Origin: CAWCHZ01 sp963795555
Lineage (GTDB): Bacteria > Actinomycetota > Thermoleophilia > Solirubrobacterales > Solirubrobacteraceae
Assembly (NCBI GenBank): GCA_963795555.1
Contig: CAWCHZ010000002.1
Location: 2,108,001-2,172,000, forward strand
Reading direction: 5' to 3'
Length of the DNA: 64,000 bases
Program-made: the position numbers and the translations under genes
Shown: piece after piece, positions 16,747 to 25,648 of the stretch
How the letters are laid out: each line of letters starts with the position of its first letter
Numbering within the stretch: position 1 is the first letter of the stretch
Notes under the pieces: model-generated
The model's database searches: none
The model's input: the letters and a program-made list of their open reading frames with translations, nothing else
Told to the model about the DNA's origin: nothing

Positions 16747-17736
16747 CTACGGCGCCGGCGGTCCCGAAGGTCCTCCACGGACACATTCCAACACGGCCTC
16801 AAACATCCGCTGAGGCAGAAATTCGGTGGCTGCATGGGCGCGACTGAACCCATCAATCTCAGGAAAGACACTACTAACGTCATAGCCAAACGTACCATTC
16901 CATATGCCGCTTAGATGCAACTTGAGGTCGTGGGTGACGGCAATCGCGTAGTAGTTGTTGGCAAAATTATCCTGCTCTTGGTCATCGTAGGGTGCGCTAT
17001 CCAGGCTCCCCCACACCCGCGTACGAATCTGTGAAAACAGGTGTACTGACTGTTGGGCTCTAATACGTTCAAACAATGCTGACGGACGCCAGGCAACCAG
17101 AAAGTCACTGTGTGCATCCGCGACCTCGCGGATTGACTTTGCCGTTCTAACCTCCTCAGCACTGAGCCAATGGGTACGAGAAGCCCTCACGCCGATGACA
17201 ACACCCATATCATCGGCGTGCGACGCCGCTGGGTCCTGAACAGCCGCAAACCACAATGCAAGAAACGCATTACGCGTAAAGTCGACCAGGCGCGTGGCCG
17301 CACCGTGGTGTTGCAACGCGGCGATAAGTTCTAGTGTGTTTAGAAATCTTCCGTTTCTGAAATCGAGGCCAGCTAGCCGAGCCTCATTCACTAGCTTCTC
17401 TTCAAAGATATGAACCGCGTGAGTCAAGTGTTCGTCACCGTAGTCCAGTTCCAACGGTGACGACTGCCGACCGGACCTGTTCTCCCACACACGCCCAAAG
17501 TTGCGTAGACGGCGTGCGATGCCGCTATCAAGGCGCCACATTCGGGATTGGCCGCGCCACGCGACGACATCACTCATACTAACAAGTTGTGCAAACTCGC
17601 CAAGAGTGCGCGGCGCGTACATGGTCCCGTAGAACGACGTAGCAACCTGTCCCGTCTCCAACCCAGACCATGGCACGGTCACGACGGTGGGCTGCTCCAC
17701 CACGGAGGCAATGACGTCCGGTTTCGCGAATACCAC
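16747..17736 (-). CDS. FRG-domain protein
   Basis: 329 residues. The FRG signature is clear: VAWRGQSRMWRLDSGIARRL near residue 58 and LIAALQHHGAATRLVDFTRN with ALWFAA near residue 140, the first and second conserved blocks of the domain. No signal peptide or TM. The function of the domain is not settled; FRG proteins are often found singly in mobile or defence-rich regions. Start taken at GTG 17736; no ribosome site is evident, so an internal ATG (MYAPRTLG) is possible. Codon use is notably less GC-rich than the core. It lies between a toxin-antitoxin relic and DarTG. Confidence 0.8.
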   Translation of the reverse strand: MVFAKPDVIASVVEQPTVVTVPWSGLETGQVATSFYGTMYAPRTLGEFAQLVSMSDVVAWRGQSRMWRLDSGIARRLRNFGRVWENRSGRQSSPLELDYGDEHLTHAVHIFEEKLVNEARLAGLDFRNGRFLNTLELIAALQHHGAATRLVDFTRNAFLALWFAAVQDPAASHADDMGVVIGVRASRTHWLSAEEVRTAKSIREVADAHSDFLVAWRPSALFERIRAQQSVHLFSQIRTRVWGSLDSAPYDDQEQDNFANNYYAIAVTHDLKLHLSGIWNGTFGYDVSSVFPEIDGFSRAHAATEFLPQRMFEAVLECVRGGPSGPPAP

Positions 17737-18137
17737 CGGGGCGTAATGTAGGGGATCTGATGCCTGAGTGCTGGGGCGTCATCTGCAGCGACGCGAGGCG
17801 GGACTACGACGACGCGGTTCCCGCCGAGGCACGCGCGCCTCGCCGCCGACGAGAGCGTGTTCGGCCGGCGGCGCCGCGCGCGACAAATATGCCGTCGCCC
17901 ACCGGCCCGCCGCGTTCGATCCGCTTGCGGCCTCGCGCAGCCGTGTGGCCTCGTCCCTTGGGCTCCTGCCATTCATAGAGACAGTGCAGCGCCGAGCCGA
18001 CAGACACCCAGCCTCCGGTCACAAGCTGTATGGCTTGGCGCGTGAGCTGGCGAGATCACCGGCCCCAGGCATGGACGCTGAAGGAGTGCCAACACAAGGC
18101 CGGCGTGAGGCGACGCGGCGGGCCGCTTGCTGGGTAC
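17737..18137. other. Gap between FRG gene and DarTG
   Basis: About 400 bp without a gene I can support. Several short frames run through it on both strands but none has a ribosome site or motif. It may be eroded coding sequence of the island. Confidence 0.45.
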
Positions 18138-19187
18138 CTACGCTCCGACCGGGATCCGTGAGCTGGCGAACCAGCCGCCCTCGTCGAGCCGGTGCCACGC
18201 GACCGCGATGTGCTCGTCCGTGAAGAGCCGCCCTTTGCGCTCAGTCCACTCGCGCACGAGCCGAGCGGCAGTCTCGGCCTCCCCGCCATCCTCGTGGACG
18301 ACCACCCAGTGGGTGGTGGCGAGCAGCTCGAGGCCGTAGGGGGTCTCGAACCCGTCGATCAGCTCCGCGACACGCTCGTAGCGCTCGCTCGTCTCCGGGT
18401 GGTCTGCCAGGAAGGTTTCGGCCTCCTTCATGGCGCCGGGGAGCAGGCAGACGCTCGTGTCGCCGGTGCCGTCACCAAAGCCGGTGAGGTGGTGCCCCTC
18501 GAGGCGCTGGACCGCGTGCCGCGCGGCATCGGCGTAGGGGCCGTAGCGCTGCTTCGCAAATCGCAGGCGCAGCGGCTCGCCGGCCTCCTGGAGGAAGTAG
18601 AGCAGCTTCTGCACCTCAAGCGGCGTCGCCGTCTCCCCGGGCGCGAGATATCGACCGAGCAGCCAGATCAGCGTGGCGCGGAAGGCGGTCATCCGGGGCC
18701 GCTCGCGCGCCTCAGGCATCCGCTCGGGTGTCGGGGCGGGCTGCGGTTCGTAGGCGAGCACTTGAAGTGGCAGTTCGCCGAGCGCCTGCTCGATCAGGGG
18801 GCACACGTCAGACCAGCGCAGGCCGCCGAGTCCACATCCGAGCGGGGGCAGCGCCACCGAGCGGACATCGAGCTCAAGCAGCACGCGTCGCAGGTCCCGC
18901 AGGCCGGCCTCGATGTCCGCAAGCCGCGAACGGGAGCGCCAGTGGTCCTTTGTCGGGAAGTTGATGATCGCGCGCGGACCCTCCAGTCGGCCGGTCTCGA
19001 AGACGAACATCCGACCAAGCCTCACATCGCCGGTCGCACACGCCGAGCGGTAGGCCTCGTAGTTGCCCGGGAAGGCGCGTCGGAATTGCAACGCGACGCC
19101 TTTGCCCATCACGCCCTTCGTGTTGACCGTGTTGACGAGCGCGTCGACGTTGGCCTCGAGCAGGTTACCTCTGACGAACTCGACCAT
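18138..19187 (-). CDS. darG: DarG: macrodomain DNA ADP-ribosylglycohydrolase antitoxin
   Basis: 349 residues. Residues 1-150 are a macrodomain: MVEFVRGNLLEANVDALVNT, then GVMGKGVALQFRRAFP, and the phosphate loop LPPLGCGLGGL. DarG macrodomains remove the ADP-ribose that DarT puts on thymidine. The remaining 200 residues (from about TAFRATLIWLLGRYL; KLLYFLQEAG; KQRYGPYADAARHAV) match the second DarG domain that binds and blocks DarT. Length fits the family (about 350). The gene follows darT by four bases. Start set at ATG 19187, where the macrodomain begins. Confidence 0.93.
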   Translation of the reverse strand: MVEFVRGNLLEANVDALVNTVNTKGVMGKGVALQFRRAFPGNYEAYRSACATGDVRLGRMFVFETGRLEGPRAIINFPTKDHWRSRSRLADIEAGLRDLRRVLLELDVRSVALPPLGCGLGGLRWSDVCPLIEQALGELPLQVLAYEPQPAPTPERMPEARERPRMTAFRATLIWLLGRYLAPGETATPLEVQKLLYFLQEAGEPLRLRFAKQRYGPYADAARHAVQRLEGHHLTGFGDGTGDTSVCLLPGAMKEAETFLADHPETSERYERVAELIDGFETPYGLELLATTHWVVVHEDGGEAETAARLVREWTERKGRLFTDEHIAVAWHRLDEGGWFASSRIPVGA

Positions 19188-19191
19188 GGCC

Positions 19192-19815
19192 CTAGAAATA
19201 CCAGTCGGCGCGGATGCGAATCGCGATCGTCGAGCCCGCCTCGGCAAGCGCGCGAGCGACGCTGGAGCGGACGCTCTCGTCGTGGACGGCGATCTCCGTG
19301 ACGAGCGCGAGCGGCAGGGCGTTGTGGACGAGGAACTCGGCGCCGCGCCGGCGTCGTCGATCGCTGTCCTCGGGGGTGTTGGCCCAGTAGCCCTCCTGCA
19401 TCAGCGGCCAGTCGACAGCTTGGGGCAGCATGGCGGGGTCGTCGTAGAAGGCGGTGAAGGCCGCCGCTGCGTTGCCGTCGCTGAACACGCAGGCGAGCCC
19501 AGCGTCGTACGCGGCCTCAGTCGAAGTCGTAAGGTAGACGATTCGGCTCGGGTTAGGGCTGACGCCCGGCACGTTGCCGCACTTGATGCTGTAGAGCATC
19601 GGAGAGCGCGGCGCGAAGTAGAACGGGACATAGTCGCAGACCTTGCCGCCCGGCTTGCACGGCACGTTGATTTGTGTGCGCCTGGACTTGATCAACGCGT
19701 CGCCTATGTCGACCGCGCACGCTGCTGTCCGGTGGCAGCGCACCTCGCCAGTGAGCAGGATACGCCTCAGATTCTCGGCGTCGGTGAAGTGGTGGATCGC
19801 AGGCAAGATCTTCAT
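19192..19815 (-). CDS. darT: DarT: ssDNA thymidine ADP-ribosyltransferase toxin
   Basis: 207 residues, the normal DarT length. The NAD+-binding and catalytic features are present: IHHFTDAENLRRIL near the N-terminus, VCDYVPFYFAPRSPMLYSIK (the conserved Arg and the Tyr/Phe block), and GAEFLVHNALPL carrying the catalytic glutamate. DarT modifies thymidines in single-stranded DNA with ADP-ribose; DarTG systems act as toxin-antitoxin modules and protect against phage. Start set at ATG 19815 by family length; a longer in-frame extension adds a low-quality tail. Forms a two-gene operon with darG. Confidence 0.93.
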   Translation of the reverse strand: MKILPAIHHFTDAENLRRILLTGEVRCHRTAACAVDIGDALIKSRRTQINVPCKPGGKVCDYVPFYFAPRSPMLYSIKCGNVPGVSPNPSRIVYLTTSTEAAYDAGLACVFSDGNAAAAFTAFYDDPAMLPQAVDWPLMQEGYWANTPEDSDRRRRRGAEFLVHNALPLALVTEIAVHDESVRSSVARALAEAGSTIAIRIRADWYF

Positions 19816-20096
19816 TGTCCGGGTCGAAGCGGCGCTCGATGTGCCAGCCGTGAACCGCGCCCGCGCAGGCCCGCATGGCGTCCTGACCACGCCAGTCTGA
19901 TCCCGTTATCGGCCCAAGCTTCGACCGCCTCGTCCGGGAGGCCCGCGAACGGCTCGCCGACCTCGACACCGCCGACTCACTCGCCCCGCAAAACATTGGG
20001 CGACGAGAAGGCGACGGGAAAGAATGTCATTCCCAGTTCGAGCCCTCAGGCCAGTCCGTCGGCCGAGAAAACGTCGATTTCCAGGCAAAACGCCGA
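19816..20096. other. Region between DarT and tRNA-Phe
   Basis: About 280 bp. Must hold the darTG promoter, but no clear boxes are seen. On the plus strand a short frame (SFDRLVREARERLADLDTAD) looks protein-like and may be a leftover gene end. I searched by eye for a duplicate of the tRNA-Phe 3' end as an attachment site and did not find one. Confidence 0.4.
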
Positions 20097-20169
20097 TGGC
20101 GAGACCCGGACTCGAACCGGGGACACCACGATTTTCAGTCGTGTGCTCTACCAGCTGAGCTATCTCGCC
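20097..20169 (-). tRNA. tRNA-Phe (GAA)
   Basis: Cloverleaf on the minus strand: acceptor GGCGAGA/TCTCGCC, D-arm GCTCAGCTGGTAGAGC, anticodon stem CACGA/TCGTG with loop CTGAAAA (anticodon GAA), T-arm CCCGG-TTCGAGT-CCGGG, discriminator A. The CCA is not encoded. The 3' end faces the accessory island at lower coordinates, the usual orientation for elements integrated at a tRNA gene. Confidence 0.95.
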
Positions 20170-20300
20170 CCAAGCAGTCGATGGTACCGAGCCGGCTCGG
20201 CCGACGGATCGCCCGCAAGCGTCCGTTCGCCCGGCCCGCGCCGGCATCGGCGAGCCAGGTCCCCGGCCGCTGCTCGGCCACACCGCGGTCGCCGGACGGC

Positions 20301-22676
20301 CTATCCAGCGCCACCCGCCCCCAGCATCCGTCCCAGCAGCGCCTGGGCGCCGCCCTTGGCCAGGGGCTCGTTGAGGTTGCCGCACTTGGGCGACTGGACG
20401 CAGGAGGGGCAGCCGGACTTGCAGCGGCACTCGGCGATCAGGCGGTGGGCGTCGCGGGCCAGCGTCTCGAACTCGCGGAAGCCCTGGCGGGTGATCCCGA
20501 CGCCGCCGGGATGCCCGTCATAGATGAAGATCGTCGGGCGGCCGGTCTGAGGGTGGACGTTGATCGAGAGGCCGCCGATGTCCCAGCGGTCGCACATCGC
20601 AAGCAGCGGCAGCACGGCGATCTGGGCGTGCTCGGTGGCGTGCAGCGCGCCGATCAGCTTCTCCACCGCCCATTCCGGCCCCAGCAGCTGCTCGTCGAGC
20701 TCAAACCAGAGCGCCTGGGTGCTGAACGTCGTCTCGGGCAGGTCGAGCGTGCGGAAGTCCAGCACCTCGTGGTCCGATAGGCGCTTGCGCTGGAAGGCGA
20801 TCACCTGCTCGGTGACGGCCACGACGCCGAAGGAGAGCTGCACCCCGAGCGTCTCGCGGCGGTCCAGCAGCCGCTCGATGCCGGTCATCGTCTCGCGCTT
20901 GGGCTGGGTGTACCAGTCGCCGTGGAAGGGCTCCACCAAGGCGCGCCGTGCCTCGAGGTCGAGCTGCTGGACCTCGTAGGAGCGCCCCATGTGCAGGTAG
21001 ACCGCGCGCTCGTGGACGGTTGAGAGGGCCCGCGCGGCCTCGATCGTGCCGAGCATCTCGCCCGAGCCGACGTCGATCACGTCGAAGCAGTCGCGCGCCG
21101 CCGAGCGCAGCGACACGCGCGCGGCCGGATAGTCCTCCGGTCGCCGCGGCACGTAGCCGCCCGCGCGCTCGCGCAGCGCGCCGGCTGTCACGAGCCGGTC
21201 GGCGTAGGCCTGCCAGCGCGGTCCCAGAACCTCCGCGTCGGCCGCGCTCAGCGGTCCCTCGTGCGCGGCGCAGAGCAGGTGCTGGACGTGGATCTCCTCG
21301 CTCTCGTGGTCGAGGATCGCGGCCTCCACCGGGCGGTCGAGGAACTCGTCGGGATGACGGCAGAAGAACTGATCGAGGCCGTCCTCGCCGGCGACGTAGA
21401 CCGCCAGGCCCCTGCCGCGCCGGCCGGCACGCCCCCACATCTGGCGCAGCGAGGCGACCGTGCCGGGAAAGGTGACGCAGATCGCCGCGTCCAGCGCGCC
21501 GATGTCGATCCCCAGCTCGAGCGCGTCGGTGGCCACGATCCCCAGCAGCTCGCCGTCGAGCAGGCGGCGCTCGATCTCACGCCGCTGCGCGCGGGTGTAG
21601 CCGGCGCGGTAGGGGGCGACCCGATCGACGCGATCGGGTGCCTCGTCGGCGAGGCGCTGCTGGGTGTAGCGCGTGATCAGCTCGACCGCGCGGCGCGACT
21701 TCATGAAGCAGATCGTGCGCGCGCCGGCCGCGACCAGCTGCGCCAGCAGGTCGGCGGCCTCGATCAGCGCCGAGCGGCGTGAGCCCAGCCGCTCGTCGAC
21801 CAACGGCGGGTTCCAGATCGCGAACTGGCGCGCGTGGCTGGGCGCCGTGTCGCGGTCGACCAGCGCGATCTCCTCCAACCCCGTCAGCCGCTCGGCGAGC
21901 TCGAGCGGGTTGGCGATCGTCGCGCTGGTGAGGATGAAGCGTGGCTCGGTGCCGTAGGCGTTGGCGATCCGCCGCAGCCGCCGCAGCACGTTGCCGACAT
22001 GCGAGCCGAACACACCGCGGTAGACGTGCGCCTCGTCGACCACCACCACGGCGAGGTTCGCGAACAGGTTCGCCCAGGCGCGGTGGTTGGGCAGGATGCC
22101 GACGTGCAGCATGTCGGGGTTGGTCAGGACGATGTTCGCCTTGCGGCGGATCGCCAGGCGCTCCTGGCGTGGCGTGTCGCCGTCGTAGATCGCCGGGCGC
22201 AGCTGCCCAAGGCCCAGCGCATGCAGCCCGCGCGCCTGGTCCTGGGCGAGCGCCTTGGTGGGGTAGAGGTAGAGCGCGCGTGCGTGCGGGTCGCGGCAGA
22301 GCACGTCGGCGGTTGGCAGGTTGAAGCACAGCGACTTGCCCGACGCGGTCCCCGTCGTGACGATCGTCGGTCCCCGCCAGGCCGCCTGCAGGGCCTGCGC
22401 CTGGTGCTCGTAGAGGGCGAGGATGCCGTTCGCGTGCAGGGCCTCGCGCACGGCGGGATGCAGCTCGGCGGGCAGCTCGACGAGGGCGCCGGGGCGGGCG
22501 CCCGCGAAGGCCTGGCGCACCAGTCGCTCGTCCGCACGGCCGGCCTCCAGCAGCGCCGCCCAGGGTGGCGCCTCCGCCGCTGAGGGGTTGCGCTTGCCCG
22601 CTGAGGGGTTGCGCTTGCCCGCTGAGGGGTTGCGCGCCCGTGCGACGGACGGGTCGGTTGAACGCGCTGCGGGCAT
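20301..22676 (-). CDS. DEAD/DEAH helicase of the MrfA/YprA (Hrq1-like) family
   Basis: Superfamily 2 helicase, 791 residues. Walker A TTGTASGKSLCF, Walker B VVVVDEAHVY, motif III LTSATIANP, motif VI GRAGRRGRG. The C-terminal DUF1998/zinc domain carries four cysteines, CRCKSGCPSCVQSPKC, as in MrfA, which acts in mitomycin-type DNA damage repair in Bacillus. The N-terminus has three copies of a seven-residue unit (NPSAGKR) from a 21-bp repeat just before the conserved domain. Start ATG 22676; divergent from gpgS with 49 bp between. The repair role is inferred from the family. Confidence 0.9.
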   Translation of the reverse strand: MPAARSTDPSVARARNPSAGKRNPSAGKRNPSAAEAPPWAALLEAGRADERLVRQAFAGARPGALVELPAELHPAVREALHANGILALYEHQAQALQAAWRGPTIVTTGTASGKSLCFNLPTADVLCRDPHARALYLYPTKALAQDQARGLHALGLGQLRPAIYDGDTPRQERLAIRRKANIVLTNPDMLHVGILPNHRAWANLFANLAVVVVDEAHVYRGVFGSHVGNVLRRLRRIANAYGTEPRFILTSATIANPLELAERLTGLEEIALVDRDTAPSHARQFAIWNPPLVDERLGSRRSALIEAADLLAQLVAAGARTICFMKSRRAVELITRYTQQRLADEAPDRVDRVAPYRAGYTRAQRREIERRLLDGELLGIVATDALELGIDIGALDAAICVTFPGTVASLRQMWGRAGRRGRGLAVYVAGEDGLDQFFCRHPDEFLDRPVEAAILDHESEEIHVQHLLCAAHEGPLSAADAEVLGPRWQAYADRLVTAGALRERAGGYVPRRPEDYPAARVSLRSAARDCFDVIDVGSGEMLGTIEAARALSTVHERAVYLHMGRSYEVQQLDLEARRALVEPFHGDWYTQPKRETMTGIERLLDRRETLGVQLSFGVVAVTEQVIAFQRKRLSDHEVLDFRTLDLPETTFSTQALWFELDEQLLGPEWAVEKLIGALHATEHAQIAVLPLLAMCDRWDIGGLSINVHPQTGRPTIFIYDGHPGGVGITRQGFREFETLARDAHRLIAECRCKSGCPSCVQSPKCGNLNEPLAKGGAQALLGRMLGAGGAG
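22579..22641 (-). repeat. 21-bp tandem repeat, three copies, in helicase N-terminus
   Basis: Three copies of a 21-bp unit containing gctgaggggttgcgc; the first two are identical and the third differs at its end. The unit is a multiple of three and encodes the heptapeptide NPSAGKR. It lies at the extreme N-terminus of the helicase gene, outside the conserved domain. Confidence 0.95.
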
Positions 22677-22725
22677 CAATTGCCATAGTACGGGCAGCCA
22701 CCGAGCCACCGCCCGCGTCGCCGCA

Positions 22726-23697
22726 ATGAACAACATCATCGAGCGATGGCTCGCCGAGCGCAGCTTCCACCACTCGGAGTTTCCGCCCGAGCGGCTGGCC
22801 GCCGAGCGCCGCGAGACCATCTCCGTCTGCCTGCCCGCCCGCGAGACCGCGCACACGATCGTGCCGGCCGTCGAGACGTTGCTGGCCCTGCGTGAGCGCG
22901 GCGTCATCGACCAGCTCGTGGTGGTCGACGCCGGCTCGGTGGATGGAACCGCGCTGCTCGCGCAGCGCGCCGGCGCGGAGGTCCACCAGGAGTCCGAGCT
23001 GCTGCCCGAGCTCGGGCCGGTGCTCGGCAAGGGCGACGCGATGTGGCGCGCGCTGAGCGTCCTCACCGGCGAGGTGGTCTGCTATCTCGACGCCGACACG
23101 GTGGGGCTGCCTGCCCACTTCGCCTGCGGCACGCTCGGGCCGCTGCTCTGCGTCGAGGGGGTCGAGTTCGTCAAGGGCTGCTTTCGGCGGCCGCTGCGCG
23201 TCGGCGACTTCGAGCTTGCCGACGGCGGAGGGCGCGTCACCGAGCTGACGGCGCGCCCGCTGCTCAACCTCTTCTACCCGGAGCTGACGGTGTTTCGCCA
23301 GCCGCTGGCGGGCGAGCTGGCGGCCCGTCGCGAGCTGCTCGAGCGCCTGCCGTGGGCGACCGGCTACGCGGTCGAGATCGCGATGCTGATCGACGTCCAC
23401 GAGCAGATCGGCCTGGAGGCAATGGCCCAGGTCGATCTCGACCAGCGCCGCAACAGCCATCAGACGCTCGATCGCCTTGGTGCGATGGCACACGCCGTGC
23501 TGCTCGCCGTCGCCATGCGGCTGGAGCGCGACGGACGCCTGCTCGGCGAGCTCGATCCCGCCTTCCGCGCCTTCGCTGGCGCGGAGCTGGAGCTGAGCTA
23601 CACCTCAGTGATCGAGCGCCCGCCGATGGCGACGCTGCGCGCGGGCGCGCGCCCGCCGATGGCCACGCTGCGCGCAGGGGGGCGCGCCGGCGCCTGA
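22726..23697 (+). CDS. gpgS: Glucosyl-3-phosphoglycerate synthase
   Basis: GT-A glycosyltransferase (family GT81), 323 residues, transferring glucose from an NDP-glucose donor to 3-phosphoglycerate, the first step to glucosylglycerate (compatible solute, and primer of methylglucose lipopolysaccharide in mycobacteria). Visible: donor-site region LPARETAHTI, GPVLGKGDAMWRAL, the metal-binding YLDADT, and the acceptor region WATGYAVEIAMLID. The last 22 residues are two copies of RPPMATLRAGA from a 33-bp duplication. Followed by a HAD phosphatase gene on the same strand, the likely next pathway step. Confidence 0.92.
   Translation: MNNIIERWLAERSFHHSEFPPERLAAERRETISVCLPARETAHTIVPAVETLLALRERGVIDQLVVVDAGSVDGTALLAQRAGAEVHQESELLPELGPVLGKGDAMWRALSVLTGEVVCYLDADTVGLPAHFACGTLGPLLCVEGVEFVKGCFRRPLRVGDFELADGGGRVTELTARPLLNLFYPELTVFRQPLAGELAARRELLERLPWATGYAVEIAMLIDVHEQIGLEAMAQVDLDQRRNSHQTLDRLGAMAHAVLLAVAMRLERDGRLLGELDPAFRAFAGAELELSYTSVIERPPMATLRAGARPPMATLRAGGRAGA
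23617..23682 (+). repeat. 33-bp tandem duplication at the gpgS 3' end
   Basis: Two near-identical 33-bp copies beginning cgcccgccgatggc, encoding RPPMATLRAGA and RPPMATLRAGG. It ends just before the stop codon, adds 11 residues and keeps frame. Confidence 0.9.
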
Positions 23698-23727
23698 GGC
23701 GTCACCGAGCCCGGCGACCCGATCGCG

Positions 23728-24543
23728 ATGCGCTGCGCCTACGTCGACCTCGACGGCACGCTGCTGGGCCGCAACGGCTCGCTGCTGCACGACGGCCGCG
23801 GCAGCTTCACCCTCTTGGGGGTGCGTGCGCTCGAGGCCGCTGCGCGGGCGGGGGTGGAGGTAGTGCTCTACTCCGGTCGCCGGCGCGCCCAGGTCGTCGA
23901 GGACGCGCGGCTGATCGGACAGAGCGCGTTCATCTTCGAGGTCGGCTGCGGGCTGGCGATCGACGGCGCTGACGAGTACCTGACCGATGACCTCGTTCCC
24001 GGCCCGCAGGGCACGATCCACGAGCAGGTCGCCGCCGCCGGCGCGCCGGCGCTGCTGCTCGAGCGCTACGCCGGCCGGCTCGAGCCCCATGCGCCCTGGC
24101 ACCTCGACCGCGAGGTCTCCCACCTCTTTCGCGGCGACATCGCGGTCGCGGAGGCCAACGAGCTGCTGCGCGCGCACGGCCACGCCAACGTGCGGCTGAT
24201 CGACAACGGCGTCATCTCGCACCGCTCGGCGTCGCTGCCCGAGCTGGAGCGCCTGCGCGTCTACCACCTGATCCCGGCTGGGGCGTCGAAGGCGCGGGCG
24301 GTCGCGCGCCACATGCAGGCGCGCGGCTATGCGCCGGGCGAGTGCATCGCGATCGGCGACTCGCGCGAGGACCTCGGCGCGGCCGAGGTGGTCGGCGCGT
24401 TCTGGTTTGTGGCCAATGCGCTGGAGCGCGACCCGACGCTGCGTGAGGCGATCGCCGGTCGCGCCAACGTGCGCGTCGCCCAGGAGGCACATGGCGCCGG
24501 CGTCTACGAGGCGATCGTCACGACGCTCGCCGAGCGCCGCTGA
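23728..24543 (+). CDS. HAD-family phosphatase, probable glucosyl-3-phosphoglycerate phosphatase
   Basis: 271 residues. HAD motif I YVDLDGTLLG, motif II VLYSGRRR, motif III region PAGASKARAV with the Lys, motif IV AIGDSREDLG. The fold type (Cof/MpgP-like cap) and the position 30 bp after gpgS suggest it removes the phosphate from glucosyl-3-phosphoglycerate to give glucosylglycerate. Mycobacterial GpgP belongs to a different (phosphoglycerate mutase-like) family, so this would be a non-homologous enzyme for that step. Function is inferred from context; another sugar phosphate is possible. Confidence 0.8.
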   Translation: MRCAYVDLDGTLLGRNGSLLHDGRGSFTLLGVRALEAAARAGVEVVLYSGRRRAQVVEDARLIGQSAFIFEVGCGLAIDGADEYLTDDLVPGPQGTIHEQVAAAGAPALLLERYAGRLEPHAPWHLDREVSHLFRGDIAVAEANELLRAHGHANVRLIDNGVISHRSASLPELERLRVYHLIPAGASKARAVARHMQARGYAPGECIAIGDSREDLGAAEVVGAFWFVANALERDPTLREAIAGRANVRVAQEAHGAGVYEAIVTTLAERR

Positions 24544-24558
24544 GCCCAGGCCTGGCGC

Positions 24559-25638
24559 TCAGCCGCCGCGGCCGGTGAGCGCGCGCAGCGCGCGGCGCCA
24601 GACGCTCAGCCGACGCCAGCGTGCCGGGGGCGGGACCGTCGTGCGCACCAGCGCGACCCACTCGTCGAGCGGCAGCTCACCGGCGATCAGCTGCGCCAGC
24701 GCGGACGTGACCGGCGCCTCGACGCCGCCGCGGCGCAGCGCGCGCGCGAGCAGCGGCACCGAGTCCAGCGCCTCGACCGCCTGCCCGACGCGCCCGGGGA
24801 TCTGATCGCTGGGCACGCCCTCCGCGAGCAGCGCGCCCGCGCGGCGGTTGCGGCTCATCGGCGCGAATGCGGTCGCGACGACGTCGCCCGTTCCCGCCAG
24901 CCCGATCAGGGACTCAGGACGGGCGCCCTGAGTGACCGCGTAGCGCCAGACCTCCGCGAAGATGTGCCCGGCCGCCGCCCCGACGGCGTTGAGGCCCTGC
25001 GCCTCGGTCGCCCCCGCGGCGAGCGCCGCCGCGTTCTTCGCCGCCCCCGCCAGCTCGACGCCGATCGGATCGTTGGAGCGCTCGCAGACGACGCGGGCGC
25101 GCTCGAAGACCGCCGCCAGCGCGGCCGCGAGATCCTCGTCGGTCGACGCGGCGACCAGGCCGGCGCCCTTGGTCACCATCTCCTGGGCGTGCGCGGGGCC
25201 GCCGATGCAGGCGACTCGCTCGGCACCGAAGTGACTCGACAGCAGCACCGTCGGCGCCACGCCCGGCGCGACCAGGCCCTTGGCGAGCGAGACGATGCGC
25301 GCCCCCTCGGGGATCTCCTGCTGGGCCAGCTCGGCGATCAGCACGTCGAGGTCGTTGGACGGTACGCCGAGGAAGATCAGATCCGCGCGCGCGAAGCCGG
25401 CGCCGGCCGGCTCGATGCGCAGCTCGCGCGGAAACTCGACGCCGGGCAGGTAGACGGCGTTCTCGCGCGCCTGGGAGAGCAGCTCGGCCTGCTCGCGCGT
25501 GCGCGTCTGCAGCGTCGTGCGCAGGCCACCGCGCGCCAGCAGCACCGCCACGGCGGTGCCGAACGACCCGGCCCCGACGACGAAGGCGCGCCGGCCACCC
25601 CCGGCGGGAAGCGAGAAGGGGCGTCTGCGCTGGCGCAT
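24559..25638 (-). CDS. gpsA: NAD(P)H-dependent glycerol-3-phosphate dehydrogenase
   Basis: 359 residues. Reduces dihydroxyacetone phosphate to sn-glycerol 3-phosphate for phospholipids. N-terminal Rossmann GAGSFGTAVAV, SLAKGL (active-site region), GGPAHAQEM, and the catalytic Lys region GAAKNAAALAAG are visible. Start ATG 25638, preceded by GAGG at eight bases; the GTG six bases upstream is too close to that site. Upstream on the same strand lies glycerate kinase (10 bp gap), so they are probably cotranscribed. Confidence 0.9.
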   Translation of the reverse strand: MRQRRRPFSLPAGGGRRAFVVGAGSFGTAVAVLLARGGLRTTLQTRTREQAELLSQARENAVYLPGVEFPRELRIEPAGAGFARADLIFLGVPSNDLDVLIAELAQQEIPEGARIVSLAKGLVAPGVAPTVLLSSHFGAERVACIGGPAHAQEMVTKGAGLVAASTDEDLAAALAAVFERARVVCERSNDPIGVELAGAAKNAAALAAGATEAQGLNAVGAAAGHIFAEVWRYAVTQGARPESLIGLAGTGDVVATAFAPMSRNRRAGALLAEGVPSDQIPGRVGQAVEALDSVPLLARALRRGGVEAPVTSALAQLIAGELPLDEWVALVRTTVPPPARWRRLSVWRRALRALTGRGG

Positions 25639-25648
25639 CCCCACCGCC

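Noticed and set aside
17760..18223. Plus-strand frames between the FRG gene and darG
   Set aside because: Overlap the end of darG on the other strand, have no ribosome site and composition typical of shadow frames.
20097..20169. Attachment-site duplicate of the tRNA-Phe 3' end within the island
   Set aside because: I scanned the 12.2-20.1 kb sequence by eye for the T-arm/acceptor sequence and found none. Integration is therefore inferred only from gene content and orientation; no integrase gene is seen.
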